The position numbers and the translations under genes were made by a program. 64,000 nt of DNA, from contig NZ_SSXV01000007.1 of the NCBI RefSeq assembly GCF_009469595.2, positions 62,001 to 126,000 of the forward strand, given 5' to 3'. Shown here piece after piece: positions 8,176 through 15,982 of this stretch (position 1 is its first letter; the number at the start of each line of letters is the position of its first letter). The notes beneath the pieces were generated by a model, which saw only the letters and a program-made list of their open reading frames with translations, was not told the origin of the DNA and made no database searches. Origin of the DNA: Thauera sp. 2A1. GTDB taxonomy: Bacteria; Pseudomonadota; Gammaproteobacteria; Burkholderiales; Rhodocyclaceae.

Positions 8176-9642
8176 TCAGTGCTTGTACTTGCGGTCGAGT
8201 TCCTGGCCTTCGGCGTCCACCAGCGTCACTTCCAGCGGCATCTTGCCGAGCGCGTGGGTGGCGCAGGACAGGCAGGGGTCGTAGGCGCGGATGGCGACTT
8301 CGATGTGGTTGAGCAGGCCTTCGGTGATTTCCTTGCCGTCGAGGTATTGCCTGGCGACCTCGCGCACCGCGGTGTTCATCGCCTGGTTGTTGTTGGTGGT
8401 GGAGACGATGAGGTTGGCCATCGTCACCAGATCGTCGTCATCCACCTGGTAGTGGTGGAACAGGGTGCCGCGCGGCGCCTCGATGACGCCGACGCCTTCA
8501 CGGCGGCGCTCGCCGGTCACCACGAGGTCGCTGCCTTCGATGTCGTCGTCGTGCAGCAGCGCCTTGATGGTTTCGGCGGCGAACAGCATCTCGATCATGC
8601 GCGCCCAGTGGAAGCCCAGCGTGGCGTGCATCGGCTTGCCGCCGGCGTAGGCGACGAACTCGCGGCGCTCGTGCTCGGCGAAGGGGGTGGGGATGCTGTC
8701 GCAGTTCTGCACGCGGGCGAGCGGGCCGACCTTGTACCAGCCCTGCTCCGGGCCCATGGAGGTGAAGTAGGGGAACTTCATGTAGCTCCAGGGCTTCACT
8801 TCCTCGGTGATCAGGGTGTCGTAGGTCTGGTAGTCGACGTGGTCGAACAGGATGTTGCCGGCGGCGTCCTTGGCCCGCAGCACGCCGTGGTAGAGGTCGA
8901 GGCTGCCGTCGGGCGCGACCATGCCCATGAAGTTGGACGGGAAGTTGCCGAAGCTGTCGTACAGCGCCGGGTTCTGCTCGTGCAGTTCGCGGATGATCTT
9001 CACCGCGTCGCGGCTCCAGGCGATCATCTGGTAGGCATCCTTCAGCAGCTCGGCGCGCTCGCCGCCGGTCAGCGACTTGTTGACGCCGCCGGGGATGGAG
9101 CCGGTGCCGTGCACGCGCTTGCCGGCGGTGTGGCGGATCACTTCCTGGCCGTACTTGCGCAGCAGGATGCCCTTCTTGGCGATGTCGGGGTATTTCGCGG
9201 CGACGCCGACGATGTTGCGCTGGGCCACTTCCGAGTCGAAGCCGAACAGCAGGTCGGGCGAGGACAGGTGGAAGAAGTGCAGCGCGTGCGACTGCAGGAT
9301 CTGGCCGTAGTGCATCAGGCGGCGCATCTTTTCGGCGGTGGGCGTCGGGCGGTCGGCGCCGACGATGACGTCCAGCGCCTTGCTCGCTGCGAGGTGGTGC
9401 GACACCGGGCAGATGCCGCACAGGCGCTGCACCATGACCGGCAGCTCCCAGTACGGCCGGCCCTGGACGAAGCGTTCGAAGCCGCGGAACTCGACGATGT
9501 GCAGGCGCACCTGGTGCACCTTGTTGTGCTCGTCGAGCAGGATCGTGACCTTGCCGTGGCCTTCGACGCGGGACACGGGGTCGATGGCGACGCGGCGCAG
9601 ATTGTCGCTGGCGACGGTGGCGGTTTCGAGTTCGAAGCTCAT
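8176..9642 (-). CDS. hoxH: NAD-reducing [NiFe]-hydrogenase large subunit HoxH
   Basis: A 488-residue catalytic subunit carrying the Ni-Fe(CN)2CO centre. The two Cys pairs that hold nickel are visible: RLCGICPVSH (Cys75/Cys78) and DPCLSCATH (Cys457/Cys460). After His463 comes a 25-residue tail that HoxW should cleave. Motif spacing and the DPCLSCATH form fit group 3d (bidirectional, NAD-linked) enzymes. The start at 9642 (MSFELET) is chosen because the frame upstream runs into a palindromic repeat. It is co-directional with hoxY, but the gap is an unusual 155 bp. It pairs with HoxY to form the hydrogenase module. Confidence 0.96.
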   Translation of the reverse strand: MSFELETATVASDNLRRVAIDPVSRVEGHGKVTILLDEHNKVHQVRLHIVEFRGFERFVQGRPYWELPVMVQRLCGICPVSHHLAASKALDVIVGADRPTPTAEKMRRLMHYGQILQSHALHFFHLSSPDLLFGFDSEVAQRNIVGVAAKYPDIAKKGILLRKYGQEVIRHTAGKRVHGTGSIPGGVNKSLTGGERAELLKDAYQMIAWSRDAVKIIRELHEQNPALYDSFGNFPSNFMGMVAPDGSLDLYHGVLRAKDAAGNILFDHVDYQTYDTLITEEVKPWSYMKFPYFTSMGPEQGWYKVGPLARVQNCDSIPTPFAEHERREFVAYAGGKPMHATLGFHWARMIEMLFAAETIKALLHDDDIEGSDLVVTGERRREGVGVIEAPRGTLFHHYQVDDDDLVTMANLIVSTTNNNQAMNTAVREVARQYLDGKEITEGLLNHIEVAIRAYDPCLSCATHALGKMPLEVTLVDAEGQELDRKYKH

Positions 9643-9687
9643 TGCATCAGTCCTTCGCAGTATGGCGATCGTTTGGCAACCGGATTC

Positions 9688-9747
9688 TGTAGGAGCGCGC
9701 TTGAGCGCGACCGGTCCCGACGAATCGCGGTCAAGCCCGCTCCTACA
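9688..9747. repeat. REP-like palindrome of the GTAGGAGC type
   Basis: The arms TGTAGGAGCGCGCTTGAGCGCGA (9688-9710, split here only by position) and its reverse-complement partner at 9725-9747 pair over 23 bp with two mismatches around a 14-nt loop. The sequence belongs to the widespread 'GTAGGAGCGGGCTTG' class of bacterial extragenic palindromes. It sits in the hoxY-hoxH gap inside one operon. A partial copy (GTCGGAGCGCGATCCCGC) follows at about 9773. Confidence 0.8.
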
Positions 9748-9797
9748 CCACCCGTCCACCTCGTCGGAGCGCGATCCCGCAGGGCGTGGCGTGATGC

Positions 9798-10376
9798 TCA
9801 GTCATAGTGCAGCAGTCCATGGCCCAACGCGGGCTCCCTGCCCTCGATCAACTGGGTGAGGAAGACCCAGATCGCGTCGCCCGAGGGCGGGCAGCCGGGC
9901 AGGAAGTAGTCGATCTTCACCACCTCGTGCACCGGATGCACCTGGTTCAGCGGCAGCGGCAGCTCGGGGTCGTTGGGGATCTGGCTGCCTTCGGCCAGGC
10001 CATGACCGGTGCGGTAGACCTGCTGCAGGATGTCGGCGATCTGCAGGTGGTTGCGCTGCGCCGGCAGGCCGCCATTCACGGCGCAGGCGCCGAGCGCGAT
10101 CAGCACCTTGCAGTTGGCGCGGAATTCGCGCAGCACGTGCACGTTCTCGGCGTTGCACACTCCGCCTTCGATCAGGCCGATGTCGCAGGCGCCGCAGTGC
10201 TTGATGTCGGTGATCGGCGAGCGATCGAACTCGACCAGTTCGAGCAGCGGCAGGATGCGCTCGTCGATGTCGAGGAAGGACATGTGGCAGCCGAAGCAGC
10301 CGGCCAGCGACACGGTGGCGACTTTCAATTTGCGCGGCGTCGTGCCCACGGCCGCGTCCTGGGTTGCGGTGCTCAT
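9798..10376 (-). CDS. hoxY: NAD-reducing hydrogenase small subunit HoxY
   Basis: A 192-residue small subunit. It carries the Cys residues of the proximal [4Fe-4S] cluster: LAGCFGCHMSF, HCGACDIGL / GGVCNAENV and FLPGCPPSGD. The short length and lack of a Tat signal fit the cytoplasmic NAD-linked class. It passes electrons from the HoxH active site to HoxU. The start at 10376 overlaps the hoxU stop by one base (TGATG), giving translational coupling. An Ala/Thr-rich stretch of about 15 residues precedes the conserved KLKVATVSLAGC. Confidence 0.95.
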   Translation of the reverse strand: MSTATQDAAVGTTPRKLKVATVSLAGCFGCHMSFLDIDERILPLLELVEFDRSPITDIKHCGACDIGLIEGGVCNAENVHVLREFRANCKVLIALGACAVNGGLPAQRNHLQIADILQQVYRTGHGLAEGSQIPNDPELPLPLNQVHPVHEVVKIDYFLPGCPPSGDAIWVFLTQLIEGREPALGHGLLHYD

Positions 10377-11101
10377 CACCCGGTCTCCTTGACCCCATCG
10401 GCGACCTTGCCGACCGCCTTCTCGCTGATCGGCTTCTCGTCGTAGTCGCGCTGCCCGATCGGCACCGTGAAGCCGACCCGCTTCTTCAGGATCACGCCCA
10501 CCGGACACACCTCGGCGGCGCGGTCGGTGACGGCAAAGTCGGTGTCGGCCAGGCGACCGCTCTCGCTGTTGACGATGAGGTGCGACTTCGCGCCGCGTCC
10601 CGACAGCGCGAACACGTCCTTGCCGTCGACTTCGCGGCTGGCGCGCACGCACAGCTCGCACATGATGCAGCGGTTGAAATCGAGCAGCACGTCGGGGTGG
10701 GAGGCATCCACCGCGCGGTCGGGATAGAAGTGGTCGAAGTGCGGGCTCAGCATGCCCATTTCGTAGGCGGTGGCCTGCAGCACACAGTTGCCGCTCTTCT
10801 CGCACGAGGGGCAGAAGTGGTTACCCTCGACGAACAGCAGTTGCAGCAGCGTGCGGCGCTTGGCGGTCAGCTCTTCGGTCCTGTTGTCGACTTCCTGGCC
10901 GGCCGCCGCGCGGGTGGTGCAGGCGGTGGCGAAGCGGCCGCCGATCTTCACCGTGCACAGCTTGCACGAGCCATGCGCGGTGAAATCCGGATGCCAGCAC
11001 AGGTGCGGGATGTACTTGCCGGCTGCGGCGGCGGCCTGCATCACGGTCTGGCCCGGGGTGAAGGGGACGTCCTCGCCGTCGAGCAGAAAGCTGTTGTTCA
11101 T
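10376..11101 (-). CDS. hoxU: NAD-reducing hydrogenase diaphorase subunit HoxU
   Basis: A 241-residue electron-transfer subunit related to the N-terminal part of complex I NuoG. A [2Fe-2S] ferredoxin-like domain lies at ~1-80 with Cys in LCWHPDF, GSCKLCTV and ATACTT. A His/Cys [4Fe-4S] motif HFCPSCEKSGNC follows at ~95-107, and another [4Fe-4S] set is CIMCELC plus the distant VCPVG. It links HoxF to the HoxYH hydrogenase module. It overlaps hoxF by ATGA and hoxY by one base. Confidence 0.95.
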   Translation of the reverse strand: MNNSFLLDGEDVPFTPGQTVMQAAAAAGKYIPHLCWHPDFTAHGSCKLCTVKIGGRFATACTTRAAAGQEVDNRTEELTAKRRTLLQLLFVEGNHFCPSCEKSGNCVLQATAYEMGMLSPHFDHFYPDRAVDASHPDVLLDFNRCIMCELCVRASREVDGKDVFALSGRGAKSHLIVNSESGRLADTDFAVTDRAAEVCPVGVILKKRVGFTVPIGQRDYDEKPISEKAVGKVADGVKETG

Positions 11102-12990
11102 GGCTGGGCCTCGCTCGGATGTTCGCCGGCTTGGGCGCTGAGGTTGTCGGTGAGGTGCGCGCCGGGATCGTCGCGGCCGGTCATGCGCCGCGCCTGCGAC
11201 AGCGCCGCGTCGAGATCGAAGCCAGGCTCGTAGTCGGGCGAATGCAGGCGGCGGTCGAAGGCCGGGCGGAACTTGGCGAGCATGTCGCGCAGCGCGATCG
11301 TCGCGGTGTTACCCAGGCCGCAGTGGCTGGCGCCCTGCATCAGGCGATGCATCTTCTCCATCTCGTCGAGGTCGTAGGGCGAGCCATGGTCGTTGGCCAG
11401 CTTGTCCAGCAGCCGCGCATTGACCGCGGTGCCCACCCGGCACGGCGTGCAGAAGCCGCAGCTCTCGTGGGCGAAGAAGTGGGCAAAGTTGCGCGCCACC
11501 TCGAACATGTCGCGCGAGCGGTCGAACACCATGATGGAGCCGCCGGTGGGCACGTCTTCGAAGGCGATGTGGCGACCGAACTCGTCGGCCGCCAGGCAGG
11601 AGCCCGCCGCGCCGGCGGTGGTGACCGCCTGGGTGTCGTTCGCGCCGGCGGCTGCGAGCACTTCCGCGACCGTGACGCCGAAGGGGAATTCGTAGATGCC
11701 GGGCCGTTCGACATCGCCCGATACCGACAGCAGCTTGGTGCCGGTGGAGGCCGGCGTGCCGATGGCGCGGAACCATTCGCCGCCCTTCACCGCGATCAGC
11801 GCGGCCAGCGCCAGCGTCTCGACGTTGTTCACCGTGGTGGGCTGGCCAAGGTAGCCATGCGTGACCGGGAACGGCGGGCGGATGCGCGGCTTGCCCGGCT
11901 TGCCTTCGAGCGACTCGATCAGGGCCGACTCCTCGCCGCAGATGTAGGCGCCGGCGCCGAGGTGGATCTCGATATCGAAGGTGAAGCCGCGGCCGAGGAT
12001 GTTGCGCCCCAGCAATCCCGCCTCGCGCCGCTGCGCCAGCCGCGTTTCCAGGCGGTCGAGCAGGTAGCGGTATTCGCCGCGCAGGTAGATGAAGCCCTTG
12101 CTCGCGCCGATGGCGAAGCCGGCGATGCACATGCCGTCGACCACCATGTCGAAATAGGAGCTGAGAAGCACGCGGTCCTTGAAGGTGCCGGGCTCGCCCT
12201 CGTCGGCGTTGCAGATCACGTAGTGTGCGTCGCCCCAGGCGTCGCGGCATGAGCGCCACTTGATGTCGCTGCCGAAACCCGCGCCGCCACGGCCGCGCAA
12301 GGCGGAACGCTCGATCTGGCCGAGCAGGCCGGCCGGACCGCGGTCCAGCGCCGCGGCCAGCGCCTCGCCCGGCGCCAGACCGTGGTCGAGCAGCACATCG
12401 CGGCGGCGGATGTTGTCTTCGACATGAAACCAGTCCGACGGCCAGTCGCCCACGGGCACGCGGCGGCGGATCAGGTGCGCCATCTCGTCGATGCGCTCGG
12501 GCGTTAGCCGGGTGATGGTGCGATAGTTGGCGAGCAGCGCCGGCCCCTGGTCGCACATGCCGGTGCAGGAGGTGGTGTCGACACTGACCAGGCCGTCCTC
12601 CGATGCCTGGCCCGGCTCCAGCCACAGCTTGTGGCACAGCGAGCGCATCAGGTCCTGGTTGCCCAGCATGCGGTCGGTGATGTTGTCCGAGAACAGGACG
12701 CGGTACTCGCCCAGCGGTCGCGTATGGAAGAAGCTGTAGAAGTTCGCGGTGCTTTCCACTTGCGCCCGTGGCCAGCCGATGCCTTCGGCGATCGCGCTGA
12801 GGGTCGCGGGGGACAGCCAGCCTTCCACGTCCTGCACCTCGCGCAGGATCTGCACGAGACGGGTGCCGTCGCGCCCATGCCGGTCGAGTATGGTTGCGAT
12901 TTTCGCTGCTGCCACGCTGTCCTCCTGTGAACCAGGGATGCGCAGGGAATCGTGCATCGACTTGACCGCCATTTTGCCGCGCTGCGACAT
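11098..12990 (-). CDS. hoxF: NAD-reducing hydrogenase diaphorase subunit HoxF
   Basis: A flavoprotein of up to 630 residues, a fusion of NuoE-like and NuoF-like parts. Residues ~20-160 form a thioredoxin-like NuoE domain with only one cysteine pair (SCTGMC). The rest is NuoF-like: GRGGAGF (FMN site), YVICNADEGEPGTFKDR, GAGAYICGEESALIESLEG (NAD/FMN site) and the [4Fe-4S] motif ESCGFCTPCR with a later Cys. It oxidises or reduces NAD(H). In-frame ATGs at 12990, 12972 and 12957 are all possible starts and none has a strong ribosome site; 12957 (MHDSLRIP) would fit the candidate promoter better. It is the first gene of hoxFUYHW, divergent from hypA. Confidence 0.95.
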   Translation of the reverse strand: MSQRGKMAVKSMHDSLRIPGSQEDSVAAAKIATILDRHGRDGTRLVQILREVQDVEGWLSPATLSAIAEGIGWPRAQVESTANFYSFFHTRPLGEYRVLFSDNITDRMLGNQDLMRSLCHKLWLEPGQASEDGLVSVDTTSCTGMCDQGPALLANYRTITRLTPERIDEMAHLIRRRVPVGDWPSDWFHVEDNIRRRDVLLDHGLAPGEALAAALDRGPAGLLGQIERSALRGRGGAGFGSDIKWRSCRDAWGDAHYVICNADEGEPGTFKDRVLLSSYFDMVVDGMCIAGFAIGASKGFIYLRGEYRYLLDRLETRLAQRREAGLLGRNILGRGFTFDIEIHLGAGAYICGEESALIESLEGKPGKPRIRPPFPVTHGYLGQPTTVNNVETLALAALIAVKGGEWFRAIGTPASTGTKLLSVSGDVERPGIYEFPFGVTVAEVLAAAGANDTQAVTTAGAAGSCLAADEFGRHIAFEDVPTGGSIMVFDRSRDMFEVARNFAHFFAHESCGFCTPCRVGTAVNARLLDKLANDHGSPYDLDEMEKMHRLMQGASHCGLGNTATIALRDMLAKFRPAFDRRLHSPDYEPGFDLDAALSQARRMTGRDDPGAHLTDNLSAQAGEHPSEAQP

Positions 12991-13007
12991 GGAATTACAA
13001 TGATCCC

Positions 13008-13024
13008 GGCGGAATTGCTGCCAG
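13008..13024 (-). promoter_or_regulatory. Candidate sigma-54 promoter of hoxF
   Basis: On the minus strand CTGGCAGCAATTCCGCC holds the GG and GC doublets with exactly 10 bases between them, as in -24/-12 promoters. The -12 side (CCGC instead of TTGC) is poor. In Ralstonia the soluble hydrogenase promoter is sigma-54 dependent, which motivates the call. Transcription would start near 12997, leaving almost no leader for the ATG at 12990 but a normal one for 12957. Confidence 0.35.
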
Positions 13025-13028
13025 GCTT

Positions 13029-13042
13029 GTGACCTGCATCAA
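13029..13042. promoter_or_regulatory. Candidate FNR/ANR-type site before hypA
   Basis: GTGAC-CTGC-ATCAA matches the FNR consensus TTGAT-N4-ATCAA at 8 of 10 positions, with a perfect right half. It lies 26 bp before the hypA start in the hoxF-hypA divergent gap. Oxygen control of hyp genes by FNR is known in enterics, so the position makes sense, but no flanking promoter is clear. Confidence 0.4.
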
Positions 13043-13068
13043 CTGGAGCGTCGACACGGAGGCTTGCC

Positions 13069-13410
13069 ATGCATGAGCTGTCGCTGGCCGAGAGCGCGAT
13101 CGCGCTGATCGAGGACGCGGGCAGGCGCGAGTCCTTTCACCGCGTGCGCGTGGTACGCATGGAAATCGGCGCGCTGTCCTGCGTGGAGCCGGAGGCGCTG
13201 CGCTTCGCCTTCGAATCAGCCAGCCACGGCTCCTGCGCGGAAGGCGCGCGCCTCGACATCCTGCCGATACCGGGCGAAGGGGAATGCGCGGCCTGCGGCA
13301 TCCGCGCAGAGATGGAGACCGCCTACGACCTGTGCCCGCAGTGCGAGTCGCGCCCGCTCAAGGTGGTGCGCGGCACGGAAATGCGGGTCAAGGACCTGGA
13401 CGTCGAATAA
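13069..13410 (+). CDS. hypA: Hydrogenase nickel-insertion protein HypA
   Basis: A 113-residue metallochaperone. MHELSLAES places the nickel-binding His at residue 2, and the zinc site is formed by CAAC and CPQC at ~70-95. It works with HypB to deliver nickel to HoxH. ACGGAGG lies just before the ATG. It is the first gene of the hypABFCDE row, divergent from hoxF, and hypB follows after 15 bp. Confidence 0.95.
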   Translation: MHELSLAESAIALIEDAGRRESFHRVRVVRMEIGALSCVEPEALRFAFESASHGSCAEGARLDILPIPGEGECAACGIRAEMETAYDLCPQCESRPLKVVRGTEMRVKDLDVE

Positions 13411-13425
13411 TCGGGAGCACGAGGC

Positions 13426-14298
13426 ATGTGTACCACCTGCGGTTGCGGCAGCGACGGCGCCACCATCGATCATCACCACGCCGGCCATCCTTACGTGGCG
13501 CGGCGTCGCGGCATTGCCGCGCCTGCCGCCGCGGCAGCACCCGGGGCCGAGACCGGGCCCGGCCGCACTGCGGATGCGGCGGAATCGGCCGTCGCCGCGT
13601 CGGCCGCCGCCCATCTGCGCCAAGTGTCGATCGAGCAGGATCTCCTCGCCCGCAACGATGCCGAGGCCGTCGCAAACCGCCGTGCTTTCGCCGAGGCCGG
13701 CGTGTTCGCGCTGAATCTGGTCTCCAGCCCCGGTTCGGGCAAGACCACGCTGCTGGTGAAGACCATCGAGCGCCTGGCCGGACGTGTCCCGGTGGCGGTG
13801 ATCGAAGGCGACCAGCAGACCAGCAACGACGCCGAGCGCATCCGCGCCACTGGCGCACCGGCCACCCAGATCAACACCGGCAAGGGCTGCCACCTGGATG
13901 CGCGCATGGTGGGCGACGCGACGGCCAGCCTGCCGTTGGCGCGCGGCGGCCTGCTGATGATCGAGAACGTCGGCAACCTGGTGTGCCCGGCCGCCTTCGA
14001 CCTCGGCGAGGCGCACAAGGTGGTGATCCTGTCGGTGACCGAAGGCGAGGACAAGCCGCTGAAGTACCCGGACATGTTCCGCGCCGCCGACCTGATGCTG
14101 CTCAACAAGTGCGACCTGCTGCCCTACCTGCAGTTCGACGTCGAGCAGGCCGAAGCCTATGCGCGCCGCGTGAATCCGGACATCCGCATCATCCGCGTGT
14201 CGGCCACCAGCGGGCTGGGCATGGACGAATGGATGGAGTGGCTTGCCGCGGGCGCTTCGGCTTGCGACGCTGCTGCGCCCGCGTTGGAGCAGGTGTGA
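13426..14298 (+). CDS. hypB: Hydrogenase nickel-incorporation GTPase HypB
   Basis: A 290-residue GTPase. The N-terminus MCTTCGCG is the high-affinity nickel motif. A short His cluster (DHHHAGH, ~15-21) gives limited nickel storage, followed by an Ala-rich linker. The G domain has a P-loop [10 protein letters not shown] at ~100-109, a metal/switch region EGDQQTSND, and NKCD (~225) for guanine recognition. It hydrolyses GTP to drive nickel transfer with HypA. A 250-bp gap holding a palindromic element separates it from hypF, which breaks the otherwise tight hyp row. Confidence 0.95.
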   Translation: MCTTCGCGSDGATIDHHHAGHPYVARRRGIAAPAAAAAPGAETGPGRTADAAESAVAASAAAHLRQVSIEQDLLARNDAEAVANRRAFAEAGVFALNLVSSPGSGKTTLLVKTIERLAGRVPVAVIEGDQQTSNDAERIRATGAPATQINTGKGCHLDARMVGDATASLPLARGGLLMIENVGNLVCPAAFDLGEAHKVVILSVTEGEDKPLKYPDMFRAADLMLLNKCDLLPYLQFDVEQAEAYARRVNPDIRIIRVSATSGLGMDEWMEWLAAGASACDAAAPALEQV

Positions 14299-14386
14299 GG
14301 GCGAGAGCTACGCCATTTCCTCCTGTCGAAGCGTTCGCAAGATGGATCGCCTGGCGAGGTGATCGTATGAGTGCCATGAATCCGGT

Positions 14387-14485
14387 CTGGGGGCGGGGGA
14401 TGCGCTCCGCGTCCTGCGCAACTCGACCTCGCTTCGCTCGGGACTCGAACAGTGCTCGTCCGCTCCGCGCATCCCCCGCCCCCAG
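14387..14485. repeat. Palindromic element B (18-bp perfect arms)
   Basis: CTGGGGGCGGGGGATGCG (14387-14404) pairs perfectly with 14468-14485. The 63-nt centre carries AACTCGACCTCGCTTCGCTC and GACTCGAACAGTGCTCGTCCGCTCC, shared with elements A, C and D. It occupies the middle of the hypB-hypF gap (14299-14548); nothing else is seen in that gap. Confidence 0.85.
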
Positions 14486-14548
14486 CCCTGCCACTTCGAG
14501 GACTTCCGACAGGCTCAGAAGCCCTGCGTCTGATTTCGGTGTGCGGCG

Positions 14549-15694
14549 ATGAACACGGTTGACGCAATCGAGCACCGCCTCCCGCTGCCGCCCGGCCCAC
14601 CGGTGCTGACCGTGGGCGCGTGGTTCAAGAACACGGTGTGTGCGGCGGTCGGTGACGTGGCCGCGATCTCGCGCACCGTGGGCGACCTCGACGGCGTGGA
14701 CGCCTGTCTCGCACATGAGCGCACGGTGCGCGAACTGCTCGCCTGGCTGGCGGATGCCGGCGCCCAACCAGCGGCGATCGCGCACGACCTGCACCCCGAC
14801 TTCCACTCCACCCGCTTCGCCGCCGAGCTGGCGGCCGAGCTCGGCGTGCCGCTGCAGCCGGTACAGCACCACCATGCCCACATTGCCGCAGTGTGCGCGG
14901 AGCACGGCCACGACGGTCCGGTGCTGGGCCTGGCGCTCGATGGCGTCGGCCTGGGCACGGACGGCACCGCCTGGGGCGGCGAGCTGCTGAAAGCCGACGG
15001 CGCCAGTTTTGAACGGATCGGCCATCTGCGCCCGCTCGCCCTGCCGGGCGGCGACAAGGCCGCGCGCGAACCCTGGCGCATGGCGGCTTCGGCGCTGCAT
15101 GCGCTCGGGCGCGGCGACGAGATTGCGACACGCTTTTCCATCCTGCCAGCCGCCGCGGGGCTGGCGCGCATGCTGGATGCCGGGCTGCGCTGCCCGCCGA
15201 CTTCGAGCATGGGCCGGGTGTTCGACGCCGCCGCCGGCCTGCTCGGCCTGTGCACGGTGATGTCGTTCGAGGCCGAGGCGGCGATCACGCTGGAGCAGTC
15301 GGCCACCCGCCACGGGCCGGTCGAGCCGCTGGCCGGCGGCTGGCGCCTCATCGATGACACGTCCGGGGTGCTGCGCCTGGACCTGCTGCCGCTGCTCGAC
15401 GCCCTGGCCGCGTCCGCCTTCATCGCCGAACCGGGCCGCGGCGCCGCGCTGTTCCATGTCACGCTGGGCGCGGCGCTGGCCGACTGGCTGCAGCGTGCAG
15501 CGCAGCGCCACCAACTCGACACCGTCGCCGTCGGCGGCGGCTGCCTGTTCAACAAGCTGCTGGCCGCCGACCTGCGCCGCCGCTGCGCCGCGGCCGGCCT
15601 GCGCCTGCTCGAACCGCGCGCCCTGCTGCCGGGCGACACCACGATCGCGTATGGCCAGGCGGCCGTGGCGCGACGCCTGCTGGAGAGAACCTGA
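14549..15694 (+). CDS. hypF: Short HypF, Kae1-like carbamoyltransferase part only
   Basis: A 381-residue protein that matches only the C-terminal half of a standard HypF (~750 residues). Visible family segments are AHDLHPDFHSTRFA, QHHHAHIAAV (metal-binding His), LALDGVGLGTDGTAWGGELL, PPTSSMGRVFDAAAGLLGL and VGGGCLFNKLL. The acylphosphatase domain, the zinc-finger Cys quartets and the YrdC-like domain that makes carbamoyl-adenylate are absent, and no in-frame remains precede the start. A similar truncated HypF1 exists in Ralstonia eutropha. It should still pass a carbamoyl group to HypE if another enzyme makes the adenylate. The hypC ATG follows one base after its stop. Confidence 0.9.
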   Translation: MNTVDAIEHRLPLPPGPPVLTVGAWFKNTVCAAVGDVAAISRTVGDLDGVDACLAHERTVRELLAWLADAGAQPAAIAHDLHPDFHSTRFAAELAAELGVPLQPVQHHHAHIAAVCAEHGHDGPVLGLALDGVGLGTDGTAWGGELLKADGASFERIGHLRPLALPGGDKAAREPWRMAASALHALGRGDEIATRFSILPAAAGLARMLDAGLRCPPTSSMGRVFDAAAGLLGLCTVMSFEAEAAITLEQSATRHGPVEPLAGGWRLIDDTSGVLRLDLLPLLDALAASAFIAEPGRGAALFHVTLGAALADWLQRAAQRHQLDTVAVGGGCLFNKLLAADLRRRCAAAGLRLLEPRALLPGDTTIAYGQAAVARRLLERT

Positions 15695-15695
15695 C

Positions 15696-15944
15696 ATGTG
15701 CCTGGCCATTCCCGCCCGGGTGGTGGAACTGTGTGACGGCGACGAGGCTATCGTCGACCTCGACGGCGTGCGCAAGCGCATCTCGCTGGCGATGGTCGAA
15801 GACGTCGCGCTGGGCGACTACGTGATCGTGCATGTCGGCTTCGCGCTGCAGAAGCTCGATGTCGAGGAGGCCGAGGCCACGCTGGCGCTGTTCCGCGACA
15901 TCGCGGCGCAGCAGGCCGGCGACGCCGCGGCGCAGCCTTCGTGA
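15696..15944 (+). CDS. hypC: Hydrogenase maturation chaperone HypC
   Basis: An 82-residue protein beginning MCLAIPARVVEL, the HypC signature whose Cys2 binds the Fe(CN)2CO unit made on HypD. GDYVIVHVGFALQKLD and EEAEATLALF are also family segments. The fold is an OB-like barrel with a C-terminal helix. It starts 1 bp after the hypF stop, and hypD follows after a 38-bp gap that contains a tandem duplication. Confidence 0.93.
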   Translation: MCLAIPARVVELCDGDEAIVDLDGVRKRISLAMVEDVALGDYVIVHVGFALQKLDVEEAEATLALFRDIAAQQAGDAAAQPS

Positions 15945-15954
15945 AGCCTCTGCA

Positions 15955-15982
15955 ATGACGTATTCGGAATGACGCATTCGGA
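15955..15982. repeat. Tandem duplication of a 14-mer before hypD
   Basis: Two near-identical units (ATGACGTATTCGGA and ATGACGCATTCGGA) stand back to back in the hypC-hypD gap, and hypD starts at the third ATGA (ATGAAATAC). The upstream copies also contain ATG-A but open other or short frames. It may affect hypD initiation. Confidence 0.7.
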
